Of a DNA stretch of 64,000 bases, positions 50,230-57,584 are shown piece by piece. This DNA comes from Sphingomonas telluris (GTDB taxonomy: Bacteria > Pseudomonadota > Alphaproteobacteria > Sphingomonadales > Sphingomonadaceae), in the NCBI RefSeq assembly GCF_022568775.1, contig NZ_JAKZHW010000001.1, positions 1,922,001-1,986,000 of the forward strand. The letters are read 5' to 3'. The notes under the pieces were generated by a model. The model ran no database searches. It had not been told where the DNA came from and saw only the letters and a list, made by a program, of their open reading frames with translations. Positions within the stretch are counted from its first letter, which is position 1. Each line of letters starts with the position of its first letter. The position numbers and the translations under genes are program-made.

Positions 50230-51822
50230 TCAGATGTGCAGCGCCCGCGGGCGTGCGCGGCGAATCCACAGCGCAACCAGCATGCGGGTGAAGTAAACGG
50301 CGGTGAACACGGACGTGACGACGCCGATCAGCAGGACGACCGCAAAGCCGCGGACCGGGCCCGAGCCGAAATAGGCCATGATCGCAGCAGAGACGACGTG
50401 CGTGACGTTGGCGTCGAAGATGGCGCGGAAGGCTTCGTGGTAGCCGGTCTCCACGGCATCGATCAGCTTGCGCCCGCGCCGCATCTCTTCGCGAATTCGC
50501 TCGTTGATCAGCACGTTCGCGTCAACGGCGGCGCCGATGGTCAGGATGAAGCCGGCGATACCCGGCAGGGTCAGCGTCGCGTTGAAGATCGCCATGATCG
50601 CCAGGATCAGGAAGGCGTTCACGATCAGCGCGATGTTCGCGTAGACGCCAAAGCGCCCGTAGGTCACCAGCATGAAGATCATGATGCCGACCATGCCGAT
50701 GGCGCTGGCGATCACGCCCTTGTGGATAGAGTCCTTGCCGAGGTCCGGACCGACCGAGCGCTCTTCGATGACGTTGAGCTTCACCGGCAGCTTGCCCGAG
50801 GCGAGTGAGACGGCGAGCTGATTGGCAGTTTCAACGGTAAAGTTGCCGCTGATCTGCGCCTGGCCACCCAGGATCGGTTCGTTGATGTTCGGAGCCGACA
50901 GGACCTTGTCGTCGAGGATGATCGCGAACGGCTTGTTCACGTTCTCCTGCGTGACACGGCCGAAACGGCGCGCGCCCGCGGTATTGAACTTGATGGAGAC
51001 GACCGCGCGGCCGTCCTGGTCGAAGCTCTGCCGGGCATCGGTCAACTGGTCGCCGGAGACCATCACGCGGCGCTTGACCGCGATGAAGCCGCCCCCCTCC
51101 GCCATCGGCAAGACCTGGCTTCCGGCGGGCGCACGGCCCTGCTGAACCTGCGCCGGGTCGGCGGTGAGATCGACGAGCTTGAACTCGAGGCGAGCCGTTT
51201 GGCCGATGAGATTCTTCAGCGCTTCGGGATCTTCGACGCCCGGCACCTGCACGAGGATGCGGTTGCCGCCCTCGGTGATGACGGTGATTTCCTTGGTTCC
51301 GCCCGGATCAATACGGCGGCGGACGACGTCACGGGCAACGCCCATCGCGTCCTTGAGCGCTTGCGCGGTTCCACTAGCGGTCGGGGTCAGGACGATACGC
51401 GTCGAATCGACCACCTGGACATCCCAATCGCGGTTGCCGGTCAGCGCGACCGGCTGGGTCAGCTTGCGAAGGCGCTCGACGGCGGCATCGACCTGGGTCG
51501 GATCGCGGACGAGGAAGGAGAGCCTTCCGCCGGCAGTCGAAATGTCGCCAATGTCGATTTTGGCCCCGCGGCGAAGCTCGGTGCTGACGGACTCTTCCAT
51601 GGACTGCAGGCGCTGGCGCTGCGCGTCCTTGGCGTCCGCTTCGAGCAGCAGGTGGCTGCCGCCCGCGAGGTCGAGCCCGAGGCTGATCTTGTAGTGCGGG
51701 AACCAGCTCGGCCACTTGTTCTCAAGCGGCGTGCCGATGATCAGGCTGGGGATCGAAAAGAAGACGCCGAGAGCGACGACCAGCGTGACGAGCCAGACCT
51801 TCCAGCGCGGGAATTCGAGCAT
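50230..51822 (-). CDS. secD: Protein translocase subunit SecD
   Basis: A 530-residue partner of SecF. The N-terminal helix (WLVTLVVALGVFFSIPSL) leads to the first periplasmic domain with LGLDLAGGSHLLLE, the P1 head domain, then a bundle of helices with the GFILTIGAAVDANVLINERIREE signature. Separate secD and secF genes are usual in alphaproteobacteria. It is 12 bases downstream of yajC. Confidence 0.97.
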   Translation of the reverse strand: MLEFPRWKVWLVTLVVALGVFFSIPSLIIGTPLENKWPSWFPHYKISLGLDLAGGSHLLLEADAKDAQRQRLQSMEESVSTELRRGAKIDIGDISTAGGRLSFLVRDPTQVDAAVERLRKLTQPVALTGNRDWDVQVVDSTRIVLTPTASGTAQALKDAMGVARDVVRRRIDPGGTKEITVITEGGNRILVQVPGVEDPEALKNLIGQTARLEFKLVDLTADPAQVQQGRAPAGSQVLPMAEGGGFIAVKRRVMVSGDQLTDARQSFDQDGRAVVSIKFNTAGARRFGRVTQENVNKPFAIILDDKVLSAPNINEPILGGQAQISGNFTVETANQLAVSLASGKLPVKLNVIEERSVGPDLGKDSIHKGVIASAIGMVGIMIFMLVTYGRFGVYANIALIVNAFLILAIMAIFNATLTLPGIAGFILTIGAAVDANVLINERIREEMRRGRKLIDAVETGYHEAFRAIFDANVTHVVSAAIMAYFGSGPVRGFAVVLLIGVVTSVFTAVYFTRMLVALWIRRARPRALHI

Positions 51823-51834
51823 TGCTGGGACGCC

Positions 51835-52173
51835 CTAGTCGTTTGCCGGCTTCGTGCTCTTGGTGAGCACCTGGCTAAGCGTTCCCTTGACGACGCGGAC
51901 GCGCACGCCCTGCGCGATCTCGAGCTCCACCTCATCGTCGGCGACCTTGGTCACGCGGCCGCGGATTCCGCCGCCCGTAATGACCTCATCGCCCTTCTGG
52001 ATCGCGGTTATGGCCCGCTGATGCTCTTTGACCCGCTGCTGCTGCGGACGGATCATGAGGACGTAGAAGATCACGAAGATCAGCAGCCAGGGCGCAATGC
52101 CGATCAGGATCGCCGAAGCACCATTCGGATTCGCGGCTGCGGCTGCAGCGATGGTCAGGAGGGAGTTGCTCAT
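51835..52173 (-). CDS. yajC: Preprotein translocase subunit YajC
   Basis: A 112-residue protein with one helix (about 20-40) followed by MIRPQQQRVKEHQ and GDEVITGGGIRGRVTKV, the YajC signature. The N-terminus is longer than usual and Ala rich. ATG 52173 is followed by a good family match. It is the first gene of the yajC-secD-secF unit, with tRNA-Pro 82 bases upstream. Confidence 0.96.
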   Translation of the reverse strand: MSNSLLTIAAAAAANPNGASAILIGIAPWLLIFVIFYVLMIRPQQQRVKEHQRAITAIQKGDEVITGGGIRGRVTKVADDEVELEIAQGVRVRVVKGTLSQVLTKSTKPAND

Positions 52174-52254
52174 CTGAGAGGGAAAAATTCCTAATCGGAA
52201 GTCGGCGGCGACTATCACGGCAATTACGAGTGGTGCAACAATTGCTCCGCTCGA

Positions 52255-52331
52255 TGGTCGGGGCGACTGGATTCGAACCAGCGACCCCCACACCCCCAGT
52301 GTGATGCGCTACCAGGCTGCGCTACGCCCCG
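52255..52331 (-). tRNA. tRNA-Pro (anticodon GGG), CCA encoded
   Basis: The minus strand reads a full cloverleaf. The 7-bp acceptor is CGGGGCG with CGCCCCG, the D-arm contains AGCCTGGTAGCGC, the anticodon stem TCACA pairs with TGTGG (one U-G pair) around loop CTGGGGG (anticodon GGG, reading CCC), and the T-arm contains GGTTCGAATCC. Discriminator A is followed by encoded CCA at 52255-52257. Confidence 0.95.
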
Positions 52332-52376
52332 ACCGAGGGCTGGCATCTAGGCACCAGTCCGCCATAACACAAGCGA

Positions 52377-53078
52377 GTGTCACCGCGTCGCCGAGCCCGC
52401 CGTCGAAGGAAGCCGTGGAAAAGGCGCATCGCGCTGGCTTTGCTCGCAATTCCCGGCCTCTATCTGCTCTTGGCGCTCGCGGGATCGCTGATTCCGATCA
52501 ATCGCGGCTGGACCGAGCCTGAGGACGGCGTCACCGTCTATATCGCCGACAACGGCGTGCATTCCGACATCGTCATGCCGGCGAAGGCGCTGGGCCTCGA
52601 CTGGACGCCGATCGTTCCGAAGAGCGACTTCGCTGCGCCCAGTCCGGAAGCGCGCTGGGTCGCCTTCGGGGCTGGCGAGGAGCGCGTCTATCTCGACACC
52701 CCTCGCTGGCGGGACATCAAGCTCCGGACGATTTGGTCGGCGCTCGCCGGAGGCCGGCGTGTCATGCACGTCGAGTGGGTCTCGAACCCCGATTACATGG
52801 ATCGTGCAATCCGCCTTCGGCCAGAGGAGTACCGTCGCCTTTGGGCGGCGATCCGCGCCGATTTCCAGCTTGGAGAAAACGGCAAGCCGGAGCGGGTGAA
52901 CCACTCCGGCTATGGCCGATCCGACGCTTTCTATTGGGCAACCGGGAAGGCGAACGCAGTCAGGACCTGCAACAGCTGGACGGGCGACAAGCTTAGGATC
53001 GCCGGTGTGAAGACGAGCCTCTGGTCGCCGTTCGTGCAGGGCCTGACCTGGCGTTATCGCAAGGTCAGTTCAGACTAA
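52377..53078 (+). CDS. DUF2459/TIGR02117 family protein
   Basis: A 233-residue protein with a very basic N-terminus (MSPRRRARRRRKPWKRR), one helix (about 18-38) and an exported domain. VYIADNGVHSDIVMP and the NSWTGDKLRIAG end identify the DUF2459 family, once noted near urease genes, function unknown. Conserved His59-Ser60-Asp61 and the Cys in RTCNSWTG suggest a papain-like or NlpC-like site, which is speculation. GTG 52377 is the start. Its TAA overlaps the next converging gene stop (CTAA). Confidence 0.82.
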   Translation: MSPRRRARRRRKPWKRRIALALLAIPGLYLLLALAGSLIPINRGWTEPEDGVTVYIADNGVHSDIVMPAKALGLDWTPIVPKSDFAAPSPEARWVAFGAGEERVYLDTPRWRDIKLRTIWSALAGGRRVMHVEWVSNPDYMDRAIRLRPEEYRRLWAAIRADFQLGENGKPERVNHSGYGRSDAFYWATGKANAVRTCNSWTGDKLRIAGVKTSLWSPFVQGLTWRYRKVSSD

Positions 53079-53656
53079 CCCTTCGTCTTGGTCTTCGTTT
53101 TCGTCTTCGTTGTCGTCGTCGTAGTCTTCGCCTGCGCGTCCAGGTCGGCCTTAGTCACGCTGACCACCAGGCCCTTGTCGTTCTTGCCGAAGCTGGTGAG
53201 CGGAATTTCCGCGCGGGCCTTGCCGGTGCTCACGACCGCGCCGTCGGCCTTCACGGAATCGACCTTGCCGACGAGTTCGCCCTTCTGGTCGTAGACCGAT
53301 GCGCCTTTCGCGATGTCGGCTTCGGTGGCCGCGGTCACGGCGCCCGCGGCATCCGTGGTCGTGGTCTGCGTTGTGGCCGTCGTGGCAGGATCCGTCGTCG
53401 AGGGCTGCGTTTGTGTGGTCGTGGTCTGAGTAGTCGCCGCCGGATCGGTCGTGGTCGGCGCCGTCTGGGTCGTCGTGGTTTGCGTCGTCGTTGCCGGCTC
53501 AGTCGTGGTCGATGTCACGGGCGGCGTCTGGGTCGTCGTGGTTTGCGTCGTCGAACCCGGCTCGGTCTGGGTCGTGGTCGTCGCTGTCTGAGCGAAAGCC
53601 GCGGCCGAGAAGGTGACGAACGTCGCTGCAGTCAGAAGTGTAAGCTTGGATCGCAT
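53075..53656 (-). CDS. Exported Thr-rich repeat protein with PRC-barrel-like domain
   Basis: A 193-residue protein. Signal peptide about 1-22. Residues 24-104 consist of about five imperfect repeats of TTQTTTTQT-x-P units. Residues about 115-175 form a compact domain (ASVYDQKGELVGKVDSVK, VVSTGKARAEIPLTSFGKNDKGL) resembling a short PRC-barrel seen in other sphingomonad proteins. The tail is a run of Thr then (KT)n ending in G. Start ATG 53656 begins the signal peptide. The Thr segment may be glycosylated or span the wall; that is inference. Confidence 0.78.
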   Translation of the reverse strand: MRSKLTLLTAATFVTFSAAAFAQTATTTTQTEPGSTTQTTTTQTPPVTSTTTEPATTTQTTTTQTAPTTTDPAATTQTTTTQTQPSTTDPATTATTQTTTTDAAGAVTAATEADIAKGASVYDQKGELVGKVDSVKADGAVVSTGKARAEIPLTSFGKNDKGLVVSVTKADLDAQAKTTTTTTKTKTKTKTKG

Positions 53657-53717
53657 GGATGGTCTCCCATTGAATGAACGCCGGAGACCAACGACGACTA
53701 ACACATGTGGGTGCACG

Positions 53718-53750
53718 CCTGTCGGCAGGCCGTTCACGGTTCCCGACAGG
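53718..53750 (-). terminator. Hairpin downstream of hslU
   Basis: CCTGTCG and CGACAGG arms flank a loop of about 19 bases, 19 bases after the hslU stop on the minus strand. Could reduce read-through into the Thr-rich protein gene. There is no T-run. Confidence 0.35.
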
Positions 53751-53768
53751 CGGCTCGATTTCCCGCGT

Positions 53769-55118
53769 TTAGAGCACGTAGCGGCTGAGATCGGCGTTCT
53801 GCGCAATGCCTGACAGCTGCTGTTCGACGAAGGCGCGGTCGACGACGAGCGTCTCACCCGAGCGATCCTCGGCCTCGAAGCTGACGTCCTCCAGCAGCTT
53901 TTCCATCACCGTCTGGAGGCGGCGCGCACCGATGTTCTCGACCGCCTCGTTCACTTCGGCGGCGATGCGGGCGAGGGCCTCGATGCCGTCGTCGGCAAAG
54001 GTGACCGTCACGCCCTCGGTGCCGAGCAGAGCCTGATACTGCTGCGTCAGGCTTGCCCGCGTCTGCGACAGGATGCGCACGAAGTCCTCCTGCGTCAGGG
54101 CGTTGAGTTCGACCCGGATCGGCAGACGGCCCTGAAGCTCCGGAAGCAGGTCCGCCGGCTTGGCGATGTGGAACGCGCCTGAGGCGATGAAGAGGATGTG
54201 ATCCGTCTTCAGCGGCCCGTACTTGGTCGCGACGGTCGTGCCCTCGATCAGCGGAAGCAGGTCGCGCTGGACCCCCTCCCGGCTGACCGAACCGCCGCGC
54301 ACGTCGCTGACCGCAATCTTGTCGATCTCGTCCAGGAAGACGATGCCGTTCGCCTCTGCATCCGCCAGAGCGACGCGGTTGATGTCGTCCGGGTCGACGC
54401 GCTTGTCGGCCTCTTCCTCGGTCAGGCGCTGGAACGCGTCCGGCACCTTCAGCTTGCGCTTCTTGCCGGGCTGGCTGCCGAACGCCTTCCCCATCATGTC
54501 GCTGAGGTTGATCATGCCGACCTGGCCGCCCATTCCGGGGATTTCGAAAGGTGTCGACGGCGCTTCCTGCACCTCGATCTCGACCTCGGCGCTGTTGAGG
54601 CTCCCGTCGCGGTAGCGCTGGCGGAAGCTTTCGCGGGTCGCCGCGCTGGAGCCCTTGCCGGTCAGCGCATCGAGCAGCCGCTCCATCGCGGCCTCTTCGG
54701 CGCCGGTGCGGACCGCCTCCCGTCGGCGTTCACGCTCGAGGCGAACCGCCTCTTCGACCAGGTCGCGGGCGATCTGCTCGACGTCGCGGCCGACGTAGCC
54801 GACTTCGGTGAACTTGGTCGCCTCGACCTTCACGAACGGCGCATCGGCCAGCTTGGCGAGACGGCGGCTGATCTCCGTCTTTCCGCAGCCGGTCGGCCCG
54901 ATCATCAGGATGTTCTTCGGCGTGACCTCATCGCGCAGTTCAGTCGACAGCTGCTGACGCCGCCAGCGGTTGCGAAGAGCGACGGCGACCGCCTTCTTCG
55001 CATCGTTCTGGCCGACAATATGCTCGTTGAGAGCGGCAACGATCGCCTTGGGAGTGAGCTTGTCCTTCAGCATTTCGGGGGCCCCGCCGCTCTGGGGAAT
55101 GGATGTGTGATAGTTCAT
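53769..55118 (-). CDS. hslU: ATP-dependent protease ATPase subunit HslU
   Basis: AAA+ unfoldase that feeds HslV. From ATG 55118 there are 449 residues, with [22 protein letters not shown], Walker A GPTGCGKT at 74-81, [20 protein letters not shown], a variable I domain (about 120-240), Walker [11 protein letters not shown], and the C-terminal L-x-R-Y-V-L that docks on HslV (LSRYVL). An alternative start is ATG 55073 (MLKDKL). Follows hslV by 44 bases. Confidence 0.97.
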   Translation of the reverse strand: MNYHTSIPQSGGAPEMLKDKLTPKAIVAALNEHIVGQNDAKKAVAVALRNRWRRQQLSTELRDEVTPKNILMIGPTGCGKTEISRRLAKLADAPFVKVEATKFTEVGYVGRDVEQIARDLVEEAVRLERERRREAVRTGAEEAAMERLLDALTGKGSSAATRESFRQRYRDGSLNSAEVEIEVQEAPSTPFEIPGMGGQVGMINLSDMMGKAFGSQPGKKRKLKVPDAFQRLTEEEADKRVDPDDINRVALADAEANGIVFLDEIDKIAVSDVRGGSVSREGVQRDLLPLIEGTTVATKYGPLKTDHILFIASGAFHIAKPADLLPELQGRLPIRVELNALTQEDFVRILSQTRASLTQQYQALLGTEGVTVTFADDGIEALARIAAEVNEAVENIGARRLQTVMEKLLEDVSFEAEDRSGETLVVDRAFVEQQLSGIAQNADLSRYVL

Positions 55119-55143
55119 GTGAAACCTAGATTGGAAAGGCGAG

Positions 55144-55162
55144 CCCCCGCTTCAAGCGGGCC
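55144..55162. repeat. Palindrome between hslV and hslU
   Basis: Arms CCCGCT and AGCGGG around TCA, extended by imperfect GGGC/GCCC ends, in the 44-base gap of the hslV-hslU unit. It may act as an attenuator or be an extragenic palindrome copy; no second copy was found in the window. Confidence 0.4.
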
Positions 55163-55699
55163 CTATTCGACCGTTTCGACAGTCAGCTGGTCGTTGGTGA
55201 AGACGCAGACCTCCGCAGCGATCTGCATCGCACGCCGGGCCAGCTTCTCCGGATCCTGTTCGTAATCGGTCAGCGCACGCGCGGCGGCGAGCGCGTAATT
55301 GCCGCCCGACCCAATCGCGGCGATGCCGCCTTCAGGCTCGAGCACGTCGCCGTTGCCAGTCAGGATCAGAAGCGATTCCTTGTCGGCGACGATCATCATC
55401 GCTTCGAGGTTCCGAAGATACTTGTCGGTCCGCCAGTCCTTGGCGAGCTCGACGGCGGCGCGCATGAGCTGGCCGTTGTACTGTTCGAGCTTGCGCTCCA
55501 GCCGTTCGAACAAAGTGAAGGCATCCGCGGTCGCGCCGGCGAAGCCGCCGATCACTTTGCCGCCGTCGCCGATCCGCCGCACCTTCTTCGCGTTCGGCTT
55601 GATGACCGTATTGCCCAGGCTGACTTGCCCATCCCCGGCGACGACGGTCTTGCCGTCCTTCTTCACGCCGAGGATCGTAGTTCCGTGATATTTTTCCAT
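55163..55699 (-). CDS. hslV: ATP-dependent protease subunit HslV
   Basis: A 178-residue N-terminal-threonine protease related to proteasome beta subunits. The mature end is expected at Thr7 (MEKYHG then TTILGVK); K-x-V-R-R-I and [18 protein letters not shown] follow, and [14 protein letters not shown] is conserved. ATG 55699 was chosen over longer in-frame starts because the short propeptide is typical. Confidence 0.97.
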   Translation of the reverse strand: MEKYHGTTILGVKKDGKTVVAGDGQVSLGNTVIKPNAKKVRRIGDGGKVIGGFAGATADAFTLFERLERKLEQYNGQLMRAAVELAKDWRTDKYLRNLEAMMIVADKESLLILTGNGDVLEPEGGIAAIGSGGNYALAAARALTDYEQDPEKLARRAMQIAAEVCVFTNDQLTVETVE

Positions 55700-55734
55700 G
55701 GGCCGGATGTGGGAAGGCTCCGGAACAGCTGCAA

Positions 55735-56301
55735 CTAGGCGCTGACGAAGCGGCGGTCCGGGATGAGCCACAGGAACGCCACGCCAACGTAGATCGCGAT
55801 CGAGATGTGGGTTGAGACGAAGGCGAGTGGCACCGCGACGACATAGCCAATGAAGCTAACCCACTCCTTCGTGCCTCGCCCGACCGCCTTCTTGACGCTG
55901 GAGCCGTCACCTTCGGCTGCGACGAGTGCTCGCTCGAGCAAAACGTAACAGATCGAAGCACCGACCAACACCAGACCGAACGATGCGACGGGCCAAGGCG
56001 TGGGGCCGGCCTCGTCGATCCACCGGATCATCAACGGGAACAAAGTCAGGCAGAAGAGCAAAGCGTGGTTGGCCCACAGGACGGTGCCGGTCACCTTCCG
56101 GGCGGACTGCATCATGTGATGATGGTTGTTCCAATAGATGGCCACGTAAATGAAGGCGAGGAGGTAGGCCGCGAGCAACGGAAGCACTGCCATCAGCGCG
56201 TCCAGCGTCGGTTCTTCAGGGAACTTCAGCTCCAACACCATGATCGTCATCACAATGGCGACGACGCCGTCCGTCAGTGCATTCAGCCGCTCCGGCCGCA
56301 T
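55735..56301 (-). CDS. TMEM175-family (DUF1211) membrane protein
   Basis: A 188-residue protein with about five helices. The start [21 protein letters not shown] is the DUF1211 signature; related bacterial TMEM175 proteins are potassium channels, and the usual FSD filter helix reads LTD here. [10 protein letters not shown] segment follows the third helix. It lies upstream of hslV on the same strand with 35 bases between them. Confidence 0.85.
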   Translation of the reverse strand: MRPERLNALTDGVVAIVMTIMVLELKFPEEPTLDALMAVLPLLAAYLLAFIYVAIYWNNHHHMMQSARKVTGTVLWANHALLFCLTLFPLMIRWIDEAGPTPWPVASFGLVLVGASICYVLLERALVAAEGDGSSVKKAVGRGTKEWVSFIGYVVAVPLAFVSTHISIAIYVGVAFLWLIPDRRFVSA

Positions 56302-56315
56302 CCCCGCCCCCCCGG

Positions 56316-56729
56316 TTACCGTTCCGCTCCCTTGACCTTACCCCAGGTCCGCGCCGCCGTGTAGCCGAGGTAGCCGGTGCCGAAGAGCGCATAGAGTTCC
56401 TCCGGTATGCCCCGCAAATAGGCTGTCATACCGTCGGCGATGCCCTTGGCCATTTCCGGGCGGACGGCCGCGATCAAACCCATCGGGATGGCCCACAGGA
56501 TGAGCGCGTACATCATGTACAGAAAGCTCGGCCTGGCGCGGCTGGTCCAGGGATCGGTCGACTGCGCTTCGGCGACGATCGCCTGCATCTGGGCGCCGAT
56601 GGTTGCGAGTTCCTGATCGCCCTGGAGCTTCAGCAGCTCCAGCTTGGCCTTGTCGCGCGCCTGCGGGTCCGGGATGATCTTGTCGAGCAGGCTGGCAACC
56701 GGCCCAACGATGGCTTCGAAAACACCCAT
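56316..56729 (-). CDS. Holin family protein (GTA holin, 3TM type)
   Basis: A 137-residue protein. The N-terminal part is a helix and a charged coiled coil (LDKIIPDPQARDKAKLELLK), then DPWTSRARPSFLY and two or three hydrophobic helices (YALILWAIPMGLIAA and others). This is the pattern of the family called holin of 3TMs, for gene-transfer release. ATG 56729 has GGAG six bases upstream; a TTG at 56741 is less likely. It lies 61 bases downstream of an endolysin gene. Confidence 0.85.
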   Translation of the reverse strand: MGVFEAIVGPVASLLDKIIPDPQARDKAKLELLKLQGDQELATIGAQMQAIVAEAQSTDPWTSRARPSFLYMMYALILWAIPMGLIAAVRPEMAKGIADGMTAYLRGIPEELYALFGTGYLGYTAARTWGKVKGAER

Positions 56730-56790
56730 ATGCTTCTCCAAAGTTCACTAAGTTCGCTCCATCTACGCGCGTGCGTGAGGTTCGCCTTTA

Positions 56791-57357
56791 TCAACTGATT
56801 GTGCCAACGCGGTTCGCGAGCCATCCGTAGAGGAACGCCTCGTTGGCTGGCCGACGCTCGGCGAGGCGGAGATATCGCTCGCCTTGCAGAGCCTCGAGCG
56901 CACGCATCAGGACAGTCTCGCCGCCCTTCTTCCCGCGCGTAGCCAAGAAGGCTTCGAGAGCGTGCAGCGTCACCGAACCGATGCGTCCGTCCGGTGTCAG
57001 GTCCGCGTAATCCTTCGCGTTGCGGTTCAGTGCTGTCAGCGCCCGTTGAAGGAAGGTCGTCGCGACGGCCGGCCTCATGTTTACGCCCGTGTCGAACAGC
57101 TCCGCTGCGATCCTGGCGGAAAGCGTGGCGACTTGGTCGAAACGAGGCCGCAGCCAGTAGAGGCGGCGATAGATTGCGGCAGCTTCTTCGCGGGGAAGAT
57201 CCGCCATTGCACCGGCGTATCCATGGGCGCGTGCAACCGCCTCAGTGATGCCGAAGCAGGTCGACCCTCCCTTGTCGGCGGGATGATTCACATACCCGCC
57301 CTCACGATCGATCAGCGCGTCGATCAATTCGTCGACGCCGAACTCATCTTCTTCCAC
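56791..57357 (-). CDS. GH108 N-acetylmuramidase (endolysin)
   Basis: A 188-residue lysozyme-like enzyme. DREGGYVNHPADKGGSTCFG at 18-36 holds the catalytic Glu (E19) of glycoside hydrolase family 108. The C-terminal part is the small peptidoglycan-binding domain (about 100-188, with LTPDGRIGSVTLHAL). No signal peptide, so release needs a holin, which is the next gene. The start is GTG 57357. No other phage genes are adjacent. Confidence 0.9.
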   Translation of the reverse strand: MEEDEFGVDELIDALIDREGGYVNHPADKGGSTCFGITEAVARAHGYAGAMADLPREEAAAIYRRLYWLRPRFDQVATLSARIAAELFDTGVNMRPAVATTFLQRALTALNRNAKDYADLTPDGRIGSVTLHALEAFLATRGKKGGETVLMRALEALQGERYLRLAERRPANEAFLYGWLANRVGTIS

Positions 57358-57445
57358 CCTACACTCCCCGAACGTACCACCGAGTCGAGCAAGTGCTAAC
57401 CTGTTTGGTTATGTGTAGGAAAGCCAGTTTGTCCTTGAGGTATAT

Positions 57446-57480
57446 GGCCCTGACGTACCCCTCGGGGCCACGTCAGGGTC
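57446..57480. promoter_or_regulatory. Strong hairpin in the divergent region before the TonB receptor
   Basis: Arms CCCTGACGT (57448-57456) and ACGTCAGGG (57470-57478), extended by one G-C and one G-U pair, with an inner CCCC/GGGG pairing. It lies about 105 bases before the receptor start and about 90 before the endolysin start on the other strand. It may be a leader structure or an operator. The rest of this 227-base gap shows no gene I can support. Confidence 0.45.
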
Positions 57481-57584
57481 GTTACGGATGTGACGCAATT
57501 GCGAAAGTTGCTGACGCGACGGAAGAAAGGTCGCGCCGACAAGCTGCCTAACTGTCCCGTCCCAAATTCCGGGAGGGGAGCCAC

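Noticed and set aside
57411..57552. 46-codon open frame before the TonB receptor
   Set aside because: No ribosome site, spans the strong hairpin, and shows no signal peptide or coding pattern.
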